Assembly: GCF_900444945.1 (NCBI RefSeq)
Contig: NZ_UFRM01000001.1
Location: forward strand, 2,163,800 to 2,227,799
DNA length: 64,000 bases
Reading direction: 5' to 3'
Source of the DNA: Actinobacillus lignieresii
Lineage (GTDB): Bacteria; Pseudomonadota; Gammaproteobacteria; Enterobacterales; Pasteurellaceae
The position numbers and the translations under genes are program-made. This document shows, piece by piece, positions 20,288-28,303 of this stretch. Within the stretch, counting starts at the first letter, position 1. Each line of letters opens with the position of its first letter. The notes below the pieces were generated by a model. The model was not told the DNA's origin, ran no database searches, and was given only the letters and a program-made list of their open reading frames with translations.

Positions 20288-20302
20288 TGAGAATGATTCT
20301 TA
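20288..20302. promoter_or_regulatory. Fur-box-like palindrome upstream of the slam gene
   Basis: TGAGAATGATTCTTA matches 12 of 14 defined positions of the 7-1-7 Fur consensus TGATAATNATTATCA. It is 50 bases upstream of the Slam gene on its promoter side and downstream of the HAD gene's terminator. Confidence 0.65.
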
Positions 20303-20319
20303 TAAAAACAAAAATATGA

Positions 20320-20344
20320 TAAAAAGGCTATCTTTTAGATAGCC
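20320..20344 (-). terminator. Terminator after the HAD phosphatase
   Basis: On the reverse strand GGCTATC/GATAGCC form a stem with a five-base loop, followed by TTTTTATC. Confidence 0.8.
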
Positions 20345-20352
20345 TAATAAAA

Positions 20353-21162
20353 TTAAATGATTTCAAGTTGTTCGAGGGCGTAGAGAATACCGTCTTGTTC
20401 GATATTTTGGGTCACATAATTCGCTCGCGTTTTTAACGCTTGTTCCGCATTGCCCATTGCTACGCTGAACCCGACGGTATCAAACATCTCCAAATCGTTA
20501 AAACCGTCGCCGAACGCCATGGTATTTTCAATACTCAAGCCGAAATATTTAATCGCATCTTCTATACCGCGTGCTTTTGAATTTTCTTTTCTGAGAATAT
20601 CAACACCCGTCGGATGCCAGCGACAAACTTTTAATTCGTCCGTAAAAATACCGCTTGCAGTCACTTCTTGATCTCGCGATTCGGGATAGAAAGCTAACAA
20701 TTGCACGGCGGTATGCGTTAAATAATAGTCGGGATCAACAATATAATCCGCTTTAATCGGACTAAGCGCCTCATGTACGATTGTATTATCTTCGGATACG
20801 GCGATTTCATCTTGGCTGACAAAAGCATAAACAATACCGAGAGCGGTCAATTTTTCAATACATCTTTCAACTTGCGAAGCGGTTAAAGCATATTGACTGA
20901 TTAGCTGATCTTTATAGAAATTATATTGCCCGTTGATCGTAACGAATAATTCGAAATAACGTTCGTCAATTAAAGGTTTTAATGCTTTTGGCAAACTGCC
21001 GAAATTCCGTCCGGTGGCGATTGCGGTAATAACGCCTTTTTGTTTTAAACGGGGTAATACTTCCTTTGTAATCGATTCGGGAATATGCGCTTTAGATTTG
21101 ATATAAAGGGTTTCGTCGATATCGAAAAATACAATCTTGATGGGCTGTTTAGGTTTATTCAT
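20353..21162 (-). CDS. HAD-superfamily Cof-type phosphatase
   Basis: Cytosolic HAD hydrolase of the Cof/YidA class IIB group, 269 residues; such enzymes dephosphorylate sugar phosphates, flavin or vitamin B6 phosphates. Motif I FFDIDETLY, motif II-like TGRNFGSL, and motif IV GDGFNDLEMF are intact. AAGGAAAT lies before the ATG. Divergent from comF; no operon partner, so the natural substrate cannot be inferred. Confidence 0.9.
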   Translation of the reverse strand: MNKPKQPIKIVFFDIDETLYIKSKAHIPESITKEVLPRLKQKGVITAIATGRNFGSLPKALKPLIDERYFELFVTINGQYNFYKDQLISQYALTASQVERCIEKLTALGIVYAFVSQDEIAVSEDNTIVHEALSPIKADYIVDPDYYLTHTAVQLLAFYPESRDQEVTASGIFTDELKVCRWHPTGVDILRKENSKARGIEDAIKYFGLSIENTMAFGDGFNDLEMFDTVGFSVAMGNAEQALKTRANYVTQNIEQDGILYALEQLEII

Positions 21163-21200
21163 AGTTTATTTCCTTATATTTAATCGGAATTGTACTTTTT

Positions 21201-21216
21201 TCCGATCCGTATCGCA
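21201..21216 (+). promoter_or_regulatory. CRP-S (Sxy-dependent) competence site upstream of comF
   Basis: TCCGATCCGTATCGCA, flanked by T5 on the left and A5 on the right, matches 14 of 16 bases of the Pasteurellaceae CRP-S consensus TGCGATCCGCATCGCA. It lies 66 bases before the comF start. CRP-S sites require both CRP and Sxy and define the competence regulon. Confidence 0.8.
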
Positions 21217-21281
21217 AAAATTCTTCGATTTTTCTTTATTAAATTTGATAAAACATAAAGCGTTTTATCAAGGAGAAGAAG

Positions 21282-21959
21282 ATGAATAAATGGGATTTTC
21301 GTTGTATCGAATGTCATAAAAGATTACAGATTGCGGAACACGGTATTTGTAGTCGTTGTTTAAAAAAATTAGATATAACGCCTTATTGCGGTTGCTGCGG
21401 TTCGTTGTTAGTCGATAATCATCGTTATTGCGGAGAATGTTTGAGGAACGAGCCTAAATGGCATCGTATGGTACGGGTTTGTCGTTATAGCGCACTGATG
21501 ACGGATTGGATCCATCGGTTTAAATTTCAAGGACAATATTGGTTGGATCGCACACTTGCCCGTTTACTTTTATTAGCCATTAAAAATGCGCAACGCGAAC
21601 ACGGTTTGATTTTACCGGAAGTGATTTTTCCCGTTCCGCTTTATTGGTTGAGATATTGGAAACGGGGTTTTAACCAAGCGGAATTGTTAGCAATTTATTT
21701 AGCGAAATGGTTAAATATTCCCATAGATACTCAAAGTTTAAAGCGGATACATAATACCAAGTCGCAACGAGAATTAACCGCCGTACAACGCCGTTATAAT
21801 TTAAAAGGTGCTTTTTATTATCAACCTATATTTCCTTATCGGCGAGTTGCAATTATTGATGACGTAGTCACGACGGGTTCGACATTAAATGCAATTTGCA
21901 GCGAACTATTAAAACAGGGAGTAACGGAAATTCAAGTTTGGACATTAGCAAGGGCTTAA
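21282..21959 (+). CDS. comF: Competence protein ComF (phosphoribosyltransferase-like)
   Basis: DNA-uptake protein of the ComF/GntX family, 225 residues, thought to help move single-stranded DNA across the inner membrane. An N-terminal zinc-finger-like region has cysteine pairs (CIEC, CSRC, CGCC, CGEC within residues 8-50). The C-terminal PRTase domain has the PRPP loop VAIIDDVVTTGST near residue 190 and the PVPLYWLRYWKRGFNQAELLA helix. AAGGAGAAG precedes the ATG, and a CRP-S site is in the promoter region, as expected for the competence regulon. Confidence 0.92.
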   Translation: MNKWDFRCIECHKRLQIAEHGICSRCLKKLDITPYCGCCGSLLVDNHRYCGECLRNEPKWHRMVRVCRYSALMTDWIHRFKFQGQYWLDRTLARLLLLAIKNAQREHGLILPEVIFPVPLYWLRYWKRGFNQAELLAIYLAKWLNIPIDTQSLKRIHNTKSQRELTAVQRRYNLKGAFYYQPIFPYRRVAIIDDVVTTGSTLNAICSELLKQGVTEIQVWTLARA

Positions 21960-22393
21960 GTTTTAACTACAATATAATAAGGAGTATTTCTTCAAATATA
22001 TTGTAATATATTGAGTGAATCTTTACGCTATAATCGATATTATTACTTTTCTATCTTGTCTAACCAGTGTTGCAAAGATAATTTAAATTATTATAATGTT
22101 TTTGAATTCTTTACTTTTTGCTTCTTGTAATATTAACGTTATCTATAAATTATTGATATGCAACCGTCAGTTTTTTGAGAAATGTTATTATTATATTTTA
22201 AGTAAGCGTAGAATTCCCTCCCGTATATATTAAGCGATTGTTATCCGGTCGTTTAATATTAATATGGAGATAAGCGTAATGAATTAGCCGCACTTAGACG
22301 GTTTTTAATGATTGAAACGTTAGAAACAGGAGTGTCAGGTTGTTTTAAAAGACGGTTGAAAAGGAGCTTCTGACCGTCTTTTTGTAAGAGAGG
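21960..22393. other. 434-base AT-rich intergenic region
   Basis: No open frame of convincing length. A TATAAT at about 22029-22034 and several AT-rich stretches could hold promoters. Near its right end a strong hairpin (22348-22383) ends the convergent rsmC transcript and would also end any plus-strand RNA made here, so a small RNA is possible. I see nothing else recognisable. Confidence 0.4.
22347..22384. terminator. Bidirectional terminator near the rsmC 3' end
   Basis: AAAGACGGT (22348-22356) pairs with ACCGTCTTT (22373-22381) and is followed by TTTTTG on the plus strand and by TTTTAAAA on the reverse strand; it lies 10 bases beyond the rsmC stop. Confidence 0.75.
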
Positions 22394-23383
22394 TTATGCT
22401 TTTGCCGAATACACTTTAAATTTGTTCGATTTGGCGATAACCTGATGCGAGCCGAAAGCTTTGTCCAATAAATCCGGATAAGGTAAGAAAACGTTCGCCA
22501 CAATACGCAATTCTCCACCACGATTTAAACGCTGTTTCGCTTGCGCAATTAAATTTTCCACCGCGCGATAAGCGGTATCAATGCCATCATGGAAAGGCGG
22601 ATTAGATACAATCAAATCAAAACGTTCTTCAATATGTGAAAAGACATCGCTTGCTATAACTGTTCCTTCCAAGGTATTTTCCGCAAGCGTACGGCGAGAG
22701 GATGCTAATGCCATTGCGTGAATATCGGACATAGTTAATTTAATTTTTTCAAATTGTTGTTTAAGGCTCGCCCCAATCACACCGGCTCCGCAGCCGAGAT
22801 CCAATACTTTGCCTTTTAAACGATCCGCTTTATTAAATGTGGAAAGTAATAATTGTGTGCCGCCGTCTAACTCCGCCGAGCTGAATACCGCCGGTAAAGC
22901 GAAGATATTGAGATCTTGCAAGCGGTAAGATTTCCAGAATTTTTTGCAATCAAAGTCCGGTACGCTTTGCAACTCAAAATGATATAAACCGCAGCGACGA
23001 GCGGAATCAATTTTGGCGATATTGCCGTAAGGCTCAAGTAATTTTTCTACCGAACGCACACCGGCACGGTTTTCACCGATAATCAACATTTCTTGCCCGA
23101 CATCGGCTTGTGAGAGCCATTGCAGTAATTGATGTTGGCATTCCTGTTTGTTTTTAGTCCAGTAAAAAACCGCTAATTCGGCTTTAATTTCGCAATCTAA
23201 GCCAAAGCTCACATCGGCAAATTGGCGTGCATAATCGAAATAACTGCTAAAAACGGCAACGCTTTTCGCATTCGCTTTTATTTGATCGGCAAAGCGATCT
23301 CGAACATCACCAAAAAGTAAAATGGATTTATTGGCAAATAACGGTAAATGACGAGTTAATACTTCACTTTCAAGAGAGAGCAT
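22394..23383 (-). CDS. rsmC: 16S rRNA m2G1207 methyltransferase RsmC
   Basis: Methylates G1207 of 16S rRNA; 329 residues, two tandem methyltransferase-like domains with the active one C-terminal. SAM motif VLDLGCGAGVIGA is near residue 195, and the catalytic DLIVSNPPFHDG is near 255. Divergent from holD with only about 100 bases between them. Confidence 0.93.
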   Translation of the reverse strand: MLSLESEVLTRHLPLFANKSILLFGDVRDRFADQIKANAKSVAVFSSYFDYARQFADVSFGLDCEIKAELAVFYWTKNKQECQHQLLQWLSQADVGQEMLIIGENRAGVRSVEKLLEPYGNIAKIDSARRCGLYHFELQSVPDFDCKKFWKSYRLQDLNIFALPAVFSSAELDGGTQLLLSTFNKADRLKGKVLDLGCGAGVIGASLKQQFEKIKLTMSDIHAMALASSRRTLAENTLEGTVIASDVFSHIEERFDLIVSNPPFHDGIDTAYRAVENLIAQAKQRLNRGGELRIVANVFLPYPDLLDKAFGSHQVIAKSNKFKVYSAKA

Positions 23384-23486
23384 AAATATCCTTTTATTTT
23401 TGAATATTACGGAGCGTAATCATAAAACATTTCCGCATTTTACCGACTTTTGGTACTATTCCCTACTTGTTTTTGCGAGGTATGAG

Positions 23487-23909
23487 ATGAATCGGCGAGA
23501 TTTGCTATTAAATGAGATGAATATTCCTCAATGGGTGCTGACAAAACCGCAAGTATTAAAGGGCGATGCGCAAATTCGCTTGGATAACGCGGTGAAACTG
23601 GTTGTGGTATGTGAAGAGAATCATCAAGCTAGCGGTCTGTTTTTGGATATTTTACGCACCTTGCAGTTACAGCCGAACCAATATCAATGGTTGGATGCGG
23701 AACAAGCCCAGCGTTTAGCTTTTGAACATCATCCTATTTTTTGGCTAATCCAATCAGAATTACAAGCGGTTGAAATTGCAAAAAAATTTGCAAATCAGAC
23801 CGCTTGGCAGCATAGCTCGTGGCAAGATTTAACTAATGTCACAACTAAACGCCAACTTTGGCGACAAATGGAGGCGTTTTGTCAGCATTTTGAGGGTAAT
23901 CATGATTGA
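23487..23909 (+). CDS. holD: DNA polymerase III psi subunit HolD
   Basis: Psi subunit linking the clamp loader to chi and SSB, 140 residues. MNRRDLLLNEMNIPQWVLTKP resembles the conserved psi N-terminus (RRD..L...I.QW.L..P) that binds chi. Start at ATG 23487 after GAGG. The gene contains an inverted pair of uptake-signal cores (AAGCGGTTGAAATTGC...CAGACCGCTT) inside its coding region. It overlaps rimI by 8 bases, the conserved holD-rimI arrangement. Confidence 0.87.
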   Translation: MNRRDLLLNEMNIPQWVLTKPQVLKGDAQIRLDNAVKLVVVCEENHQASGLFLDILRTLQLQPNQYQWLDAEQAQRLAFEHHPIFWLIQSELQAVEIAKKFANQTAWQHSSWQDLTNVTTKRQLWRQMEAFCQHFEGNHD

Positions 23910-24339
23910 AGTAGTGAATGAATCGGATTTTGACCGCTTGTTTGAAATTGAACAAGCCGCTCATCTTGTACCTTGGAGCAAAGGCACGTTACTCAACAAT
24001 CAAGGCGACAAATATTTAAATCTTAAGCTGACCGAACAAAATCAAATTGTGGCTTTTGCTATTTGCCAAACCGTATTGGATGAAGCGACCTTATTTAACA
24101 TTGCGGTTGATCCGAGTTTCCAAGCAAAAGGTTACGGCAAACGCTTATTATCCGCCTTAATTGAAAGACTGCGTGAACAGGGTATTTTAACGCTTTGGCT
24201 GGAAGTGCGAGAATCCAATCTCGCCGCACAAAAATTATATGACGCACTCGGTTTTAATGAAGTCACTATTCGTAAAAATTATTATCCGACACCGAGCGGC
24301 GAAAGAGAAAATGCCATTGTTATGGCACTGTATTTATAA
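23902..24339 (+). CDS. rimI: Ribosomal protein S18 alanine N-acetyltransferase RimI
   Basis: GNAT acetyltransferase that acetylates the N-terminal alanine of S18; 145 residues. Acetyl-CoA motif VDPSFQAKGYGKRLLSALI near residue 75, and LEVRESNLAAQKLYDALGF is the family motif B. Start ATG 23902 lies inside holD, so translation is coupled. Confidence 0.93.
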   Translation: MIEVVNESDFDRLFEIEQAAHLVPWSKGTLLNNQGDKYLNLKLTEQNQIVAFAICQTVLDEATLFNIAVDPSFQAKGYGKRLLSALIERLREQGILTLWLEVRESNLAAQKLYDALGFNEVTIRKNYYPTPSGERENAIVMALYL

Positions 24340-24361
24340 ATAATTAGGAACATTAAATATA

Positions 24362-25699
24362 ATGACCACTGAAACCCCATTAATGACCTTTGAGGAATTG
24401 GATTTAGCCCCTCAACTGTTAAAAGCACTAAATAAAAAAGGCTACAAACGCCCGACCGCCGTACAAGCGGAAACCATTCCGCACGCGCTTGACGGTCGTG
24501 ATTTACTTGGCTCGGCACCGACCGGTACTGGCAAAACCGCCGCATTTTTATTGCCTGCGATTCAACATTTACTGGATTACCCACGCCGTAAACCGGGCGC
24601 ACCTCGTATTTTAATTTTAACGCCGACTCGTGAACTTGCGATGCAAGTGGCGGAAGAAGCTCAGGCTTTTGCCGAATTTACCAAACTTAGTATTGCGACG
24701 ATTACCGGCGGTGTGGCGTATCAAAACCACGGCGAAGTGTTTAACAGCAACCAAGATATCGTGGTTGCGACACCGGGACGTTTAATGCAATACATCAAAG
24801 AAGAAAACTTTGACTGCCGTGCGGTAGAGATTTTGATCTTTGATGAAGCGGATCGTATGTTACAAATGGGGTTTGGGCAAGATGCGGAAAAAATTGCGGC
24901 GGAAACCCGTTGGCGTAAACATACGTGGTTATTCTCGGCAACGCTGGAAGGCGAGTTATTGGTGGATTTTACCGACCGTATTTTGGATAACCCGTTAAAA
25001 ATTGATGCGGAACCAAGCCGCCGTGAGCGTAAAAAAATCCAACAATGGTATTACCATGCGGATAACTTAGAACACAAAACCAAATTGCTTGCTCGTTTAA
25101 TTTCTACGATGGAAATGGAAAAAGCGATTGTATTCGTTCGCCGTCGTGAAGATGTGCGTGAGTTAAGCGATACGTTACGTAAACGTGGCTTACGTTCGAC
25201 TTATTTAGAAGGCGATATGGCACAAACTCAGCGTAACCAAGCGATCACTCGTTTAAAAGAGGGCGTAGTGAATGTATTGGTAGCGACGGATGTTGCCGCT
25301 CGTGGTATTGATATTGATGATGTCGATTATGTGATTAACTTCGACTTGCCGTACAGTGCGGATACTTATTTGCACCGTATCGGTCGTACTGCACGCGCTG
25401 GTAAAAAAGGCTCGGCAATCTCATTGGTGGAAGCACACGATTACAAGCTGTTAGGTAAAATCAAACGTTATACCGAAGAGTTGTTAAAACCGAGAGTGAT
25501 TGAAGGTTTGGAACCTCGTACCAAAGCGCCGAAAGACGGCGAGTTGAACACTACGACCAAAAAAGAAAAAGCACGGATTAAAAAACGCAAAGAAGCGAAA
25601 AAAGAAGCGGCAAAAGCTAAAGTAAAAGTGCGTCATAAAGACACTAAGAATATTGGTAAACGTCGTAAACCGGCTTCGGAAGCGGCAAAATCTGCGTAA
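24362..25699 (+). CDS. srmB: ATP-dependent RNA helicase SrmB (DEAD-box)
   Basis: DEAD-box RNA helicase of ribosomal large-subunit assembly, 445 residues. Motifs in order: Q motif region KRPTAVQAE, APTGTGKTAAF (I), PTRELAMQ (Ia), TPGRL (Ib), DEAD in IFDEADRML (II), SATLEG (III, SAT), ATDVAARGIDI (V) and HRIGRTARAG (VI). The C-terminal 60 residues are very Lys/Arg-rich, as usual for SrmB. Followed after a hairpin by pdxH. Confidence 0.93.
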   Translation: MTTETPLMTFEELDLAPQLLKALNKKGYKRPTAVQAETIPHALDGRDLLGSAPTGTGKTAAFLLPAIQHLLDYPRRKPGAPRILILTPTRELAMQVAEEAQAFAEFTKLSIATITGGVAYQNHGEVFNSNQDIVVATPGRLMQYIKEENFDCRAVEILIFDEADRMLQMGFGQDAEKIAAETRWRKHTWLFSATLEGELLVDFTDRILDNPLKIDAEPSRRERKKIQQWYYHADNLEHKTKLLARLISTMEMEKAIVFVRRREDVRELSDTLRKRGLRSTYLEGDMAQTQRNQAITRLKEGVVNVLVATDVAARGIDIDDVDYVINFDLPYSADTYLHRIGRTARAGKKGSAISLVEAHDYKLLGKIKRYTEELLKPRVIEGLEPRTKAPKDGELNTTTKKEKARIKKRKEAKKEAAKAKVKVRHKDTKNIGKRRKPASEAAKSA

Positions 25700-25702
25700 T
25701 AC

Positions 25703-25753
25703 AAGCGGTTGAATTTTTGCAAAATTTTGCGGAAATTCGACCGCTTTTGTTTT
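25703..25753 (+). terminator. Terminator after srmB (uptake-signal stem)
   Basis: AAGCGGTTGAATTT... pairs with ...GAAATTCGACCGCTT with inner TTTTGCAAAATTTTGC symmetry, then TTTTGTTTT. It lies just before the pdxH ribosome binding site. Confidence 0.65.
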
Positions 25754-25774
25754 CCAGTTTGTAGAGGAAAAGAA

Positions 25775-26404
25775 ATGGATCTACACAATATCCGAGAAGA
25801 TTATAGTAAACAAGAACTGTCCCAAGCCCATTGTCATGCAGATCCGATTCAGCAATTCGAACAATGGTTGCAAGAGGCTATTTTTACTCAAGTTAATGAA
25901 CCGACCGCAATGAATGTGGCGACCGTTCTTGACGGCAAACCGACCAGCCGCATTGTGTTATTAAAAGAGGTGAATCCAAACGGCTTTGTGTTTTTTACCA
26001 ATTATCAAAGCCGTAAAGGGCAAGCGATTGAGCAAAATCCTTATGCGGCATTAACCTTTTTCTGGGCGGAATTGGAACGATCGGTACGCATTGAAGGACG
26101 GATTGAAAAAATTTCCGCTGAGGAATCGGATCGCTATTTTGCCAGCCGTCCCTACGCCAGCCGAATCGGTGCTTGGGCGAGTGAGCAGAGTCAAGTGTTA
26201 TCCGGTAAAAGCGAATTGGTGGCAAAGGCGGCATTGATTGCGGCCAAACACCCGTTACACGTGCCTCGCCCGCCGCATTGGGGCGGTTATATCGTATTAC
26301 CGGAACGTATTGAATTTTGGCAAGGCAGACCAAGTCGTTTGCACGATCGTATTTGTTATCGCCTTGTGGAAGGTGTGTGGCATAAAGAAAGGTTGTCACC
26401 GTAA
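25775..26404 (+). CDS. pdxH: Pyridoxamine 5'-phosphate oxidase PdxH
   Basis: FMN-dependent oxidase giving pyridoxal 5'-phosphate from PNP or PMP, 209 residues. FMN/PLP-binding stretches [35 protein letters not shown] and the C-terminal [11 protein letters not shown]...W..ERLSP are intact. Start at ATG 25775 with GAGGAAAAG upstream; the upstream in-frame extension runs through the hairpin. Ends at a shared terminator with the convergent lipoprotein gene. Confidence 0.95.
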   Translation: MDLHNIREDYSKQELSQAHCHADPIQQFEQWLQEAIFTQVNEPTAMNVATVLDGKPTSRIVLLKEVNPNGFVFFTNYQSRKGQAIEQNPYAALTFFWAELERSVRIEGRIEKISAEESDRYFASRPYASRIGAWASEQSQVLSGKSELVAKAALIAAKHPLHVPRPPHWGGYIVLPERIEFWQGRPSRLHDRICYRLVEGVWHKERLSP

Positions 26405-26416
26405 GACGGCAGAGAT

Positions 26417-26447
26417 AAAAAATGGTGGGATTTCCCACCATTTTTGT
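26417..26447. terminator. Bidirectional terminator pdxH / DppA-like gene
   Basis: AAAAATGGTGGGA/TCCCACCATTTTT: 12-13 base stem with minimal loop and A/T tails. Confidence 0.85.
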
Positions 26448-26475
26448 TGATTTGACAGAATTAGACTAAAGACTT

Positions 26476-28113
26476 TTAGTCGGCTAATTTTGTACCGTAC
26501 AGATAAGTGTAACCGAACGGACTTTGTTTGTAGTCTTGTACACGTTTGCTGGTCGGTGCAAAGTTAATGGAGTGTGCAACGTTAATCCACGGTGCCTGTT
26601 CTCTTAACAATACTTGTGCCTGTTCGTAGAGTTTAGTACGTTCCGCTTTATCCGATAAACCGAGCGCTTTGTCTAATAACGCATCTAACTCAGGGCTGTT
26701 AAAACGAGCATAGTTACTGTTGCCAACATTTGCCGAACCGAATAACGGTGATAAGAAGTTATCCGGATCACCGTTATCGCCCGACCAACCGTAAGTACCG
26801 GCAGTGAATTCGCCCGCTTTTGAGCGTTTAATATAATCGCCCCATTCATAGGTCACTAATTTCGCTTTTACACCGATTTTTGCCCAGTCCGCCTGAATAA
26901 TTTCAGACATACGGCGCGGATTCGGATTTGAAGCACGCACCACCGGCTGTACCCAAAGTTCGGTTTCAAAGCCGTTCGGATAGCCTGCTTCTGCGAGTAA
27001 TTGTTTCGCTTTTTCGATATTGAATTCCGATTCAGGTAAGCTATCGTTGTAGCCCCAAATGGTTGGCGGTAACGGATTTTTCGCCGCAATACCGGCACCT
27101 TGATAAACCACATCAATAATTGCTTTTTTATCGACCGCAAGATTTAACGCTTGGCGTACTTTGACATTATCAAACGGTGCTTTTTCAGTGTTAAATGCTA
27201 CATAAGCGATATTTAAACCCGGTTGTGAAAGCAATTGCACTTTCGGATCGGTTTTCATTTTTTCAATATCGGTCGCATTCGGGAAGTCGATTAAATCACA
27301 TTGACCTGCTTGTAATTTTGCATAACGAGCGGTTGCATCCGGTACGATTTCAAAAATTAAGCGGTCGAAATCGGCTTTACCTTTCCAATAATCTTTATGC
27401 GCCACATAACGGCTTGCCTGATCTAATACGTAACCGGTAAAGGCGAACGGACCGGTACCAATCGGTGTAGTGTCGATGGTTTCCGGTTTACCCGCTTTTA
27501 ACATCGCATCCGCATATTCCGCAGAATAGATTGAAGTGAAATCCATCCCTAAACTTGAAACGAAGGTCGCATCACGTTTGGTTAAGGTAAATTTCACCGT
27601 ATGATCATCCACTTTCTCTACCGATTTTAATAAAGTCGGGAATTTCATCGCTTTAAAGTACGGATAAGTCGCTTTTGATACCGTATGATAAGGATGATTC
27701 GGATCTAACTGACGGTTAAATGAAAAGACTACGTCATCGGCATTAAAATCACGGCTTGGGGTAAATTCTTTGTTTGAGTGGAATTTTACCCCTTTGCGTA
27801 AGTGGAAAGTGTAAGTTAAGCCGTCTTCGGAAATATCCCACGATTCGGCTAACGCCGGCTCAATTTCGGTCGAACCGCGTTTAAATTCGACTAAACGGTT
27901 ATAAACTTGTTGGGAACTTGCATTGTACGAAATACCGTCCATTGCTAATGCAGGGCTTAAATGTTGCGGTGAACGGCTAACACAGTTCACGAAAGTTTTT
28001 TCGGCAGCCGGTTTCGCTGTAGTTTTACCGCCCGCATTTTTATCATCGCAAGCGGCTAAAGCCAGTACCGCTAATACGGCTGCGCTTACTTTAGTTAAAT
28101 TGGCTAATTTCAT
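26476..28113 (-). CDS. Peptide/haem-binding ABC transporter lipoprotein (DppA/HbpA/GbpA type)
   Basis: Periplasmic solute-binding lipoprotein of the SBP5 family, 545 residues. The signal ends in a lipobox LALAAC with the lipidated Cys at about residue 22. Family features include GTGPFAFTGY, APFDNVKVRQALNLAVDK and the C-terminal SPELDALLDKA. Pasteurellaceae homologues have been called DppA, haem-binding HbpA or glutathione-binding GbpA; sequence alone does not decide the ligand. Start at ATG 28113 with GGAG upstream. No permease or ATPase genes are adjacent, so it must work with a transporter encoded elsewhere. Confidence 0.87.
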   Translation of the reverse strand: MKLANLTKVSAAVLAVLALAACDDKNAGGKTTAKPAAEKTFVNCVSRSPQHLSPALAMDGISYNASSQQVYNRLVEFKRGSTEIEPALAESWDISEDGLTYTFHLRKGVKFHSNKEFTPSRDFNADDVVFSFNRQLDPNHPYHTVSKATYPYFKAMKFPTLLKSVEKVDDHTVKFTLTKRDATFVSSLGMDFTSIYSAEYADAMLKAGKPETIDTTPIGTGPFAFTGYVLDQASRYVAHKDYWKGKADFDRLIFEIVPDATARYAKLQAGQCDLIDFPNATDIEKMKTDPKVQLLSQPGLNIAYVAFNTEKAPFDNVKVRQALNLAVDKKAIIDVVYQGAGIAAKNPLPPTIWGYNDSLPESEFNIEKAKQLLAEAGYPNGFETELWVQPVVRASNPNPRRMSEIIQADWAKIGVKAKLVTYEWGDYIKRSKAGEFTAGTYGWSGDNGDPDNFLSPLFGSANVGNSNYARFNSPELDALLDKALGLSDKAERTKLYEQAQVLLREQAPWINVAHSINFAPTSKRVQDYKQSPFGYTYLYGTKLAD

Positions 28114-28223
28114 AGGTTTCTCCAAGTAGGATTAGAATTATAAAAAGCATAATTTACCAAAGATTACCTTGTCTGATGGTGAGAGTAAAGAACAAAAGGC
28201 GTTTCGTTATAAGAAAACGATAT

Positions 28224-28279
28224 AAAAAGCGGTCTAATTTCCGCTAAATTTTGCAAAAAAGTAGGAAAATTAGACCGCT
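28224..28279 (-). terminator. Terminator after the aldehyde dehydrogenase gene
   Basis: On the reverse strand AGCGGTCTAATTT...AAATTAGACCGCT form a 13-base stem followed by TTTTTATATCG. Confidence 0.75.
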
Positions 28280-28303
28280 GGCTCAAGGAGATTGAGTTAA
28301 AAA

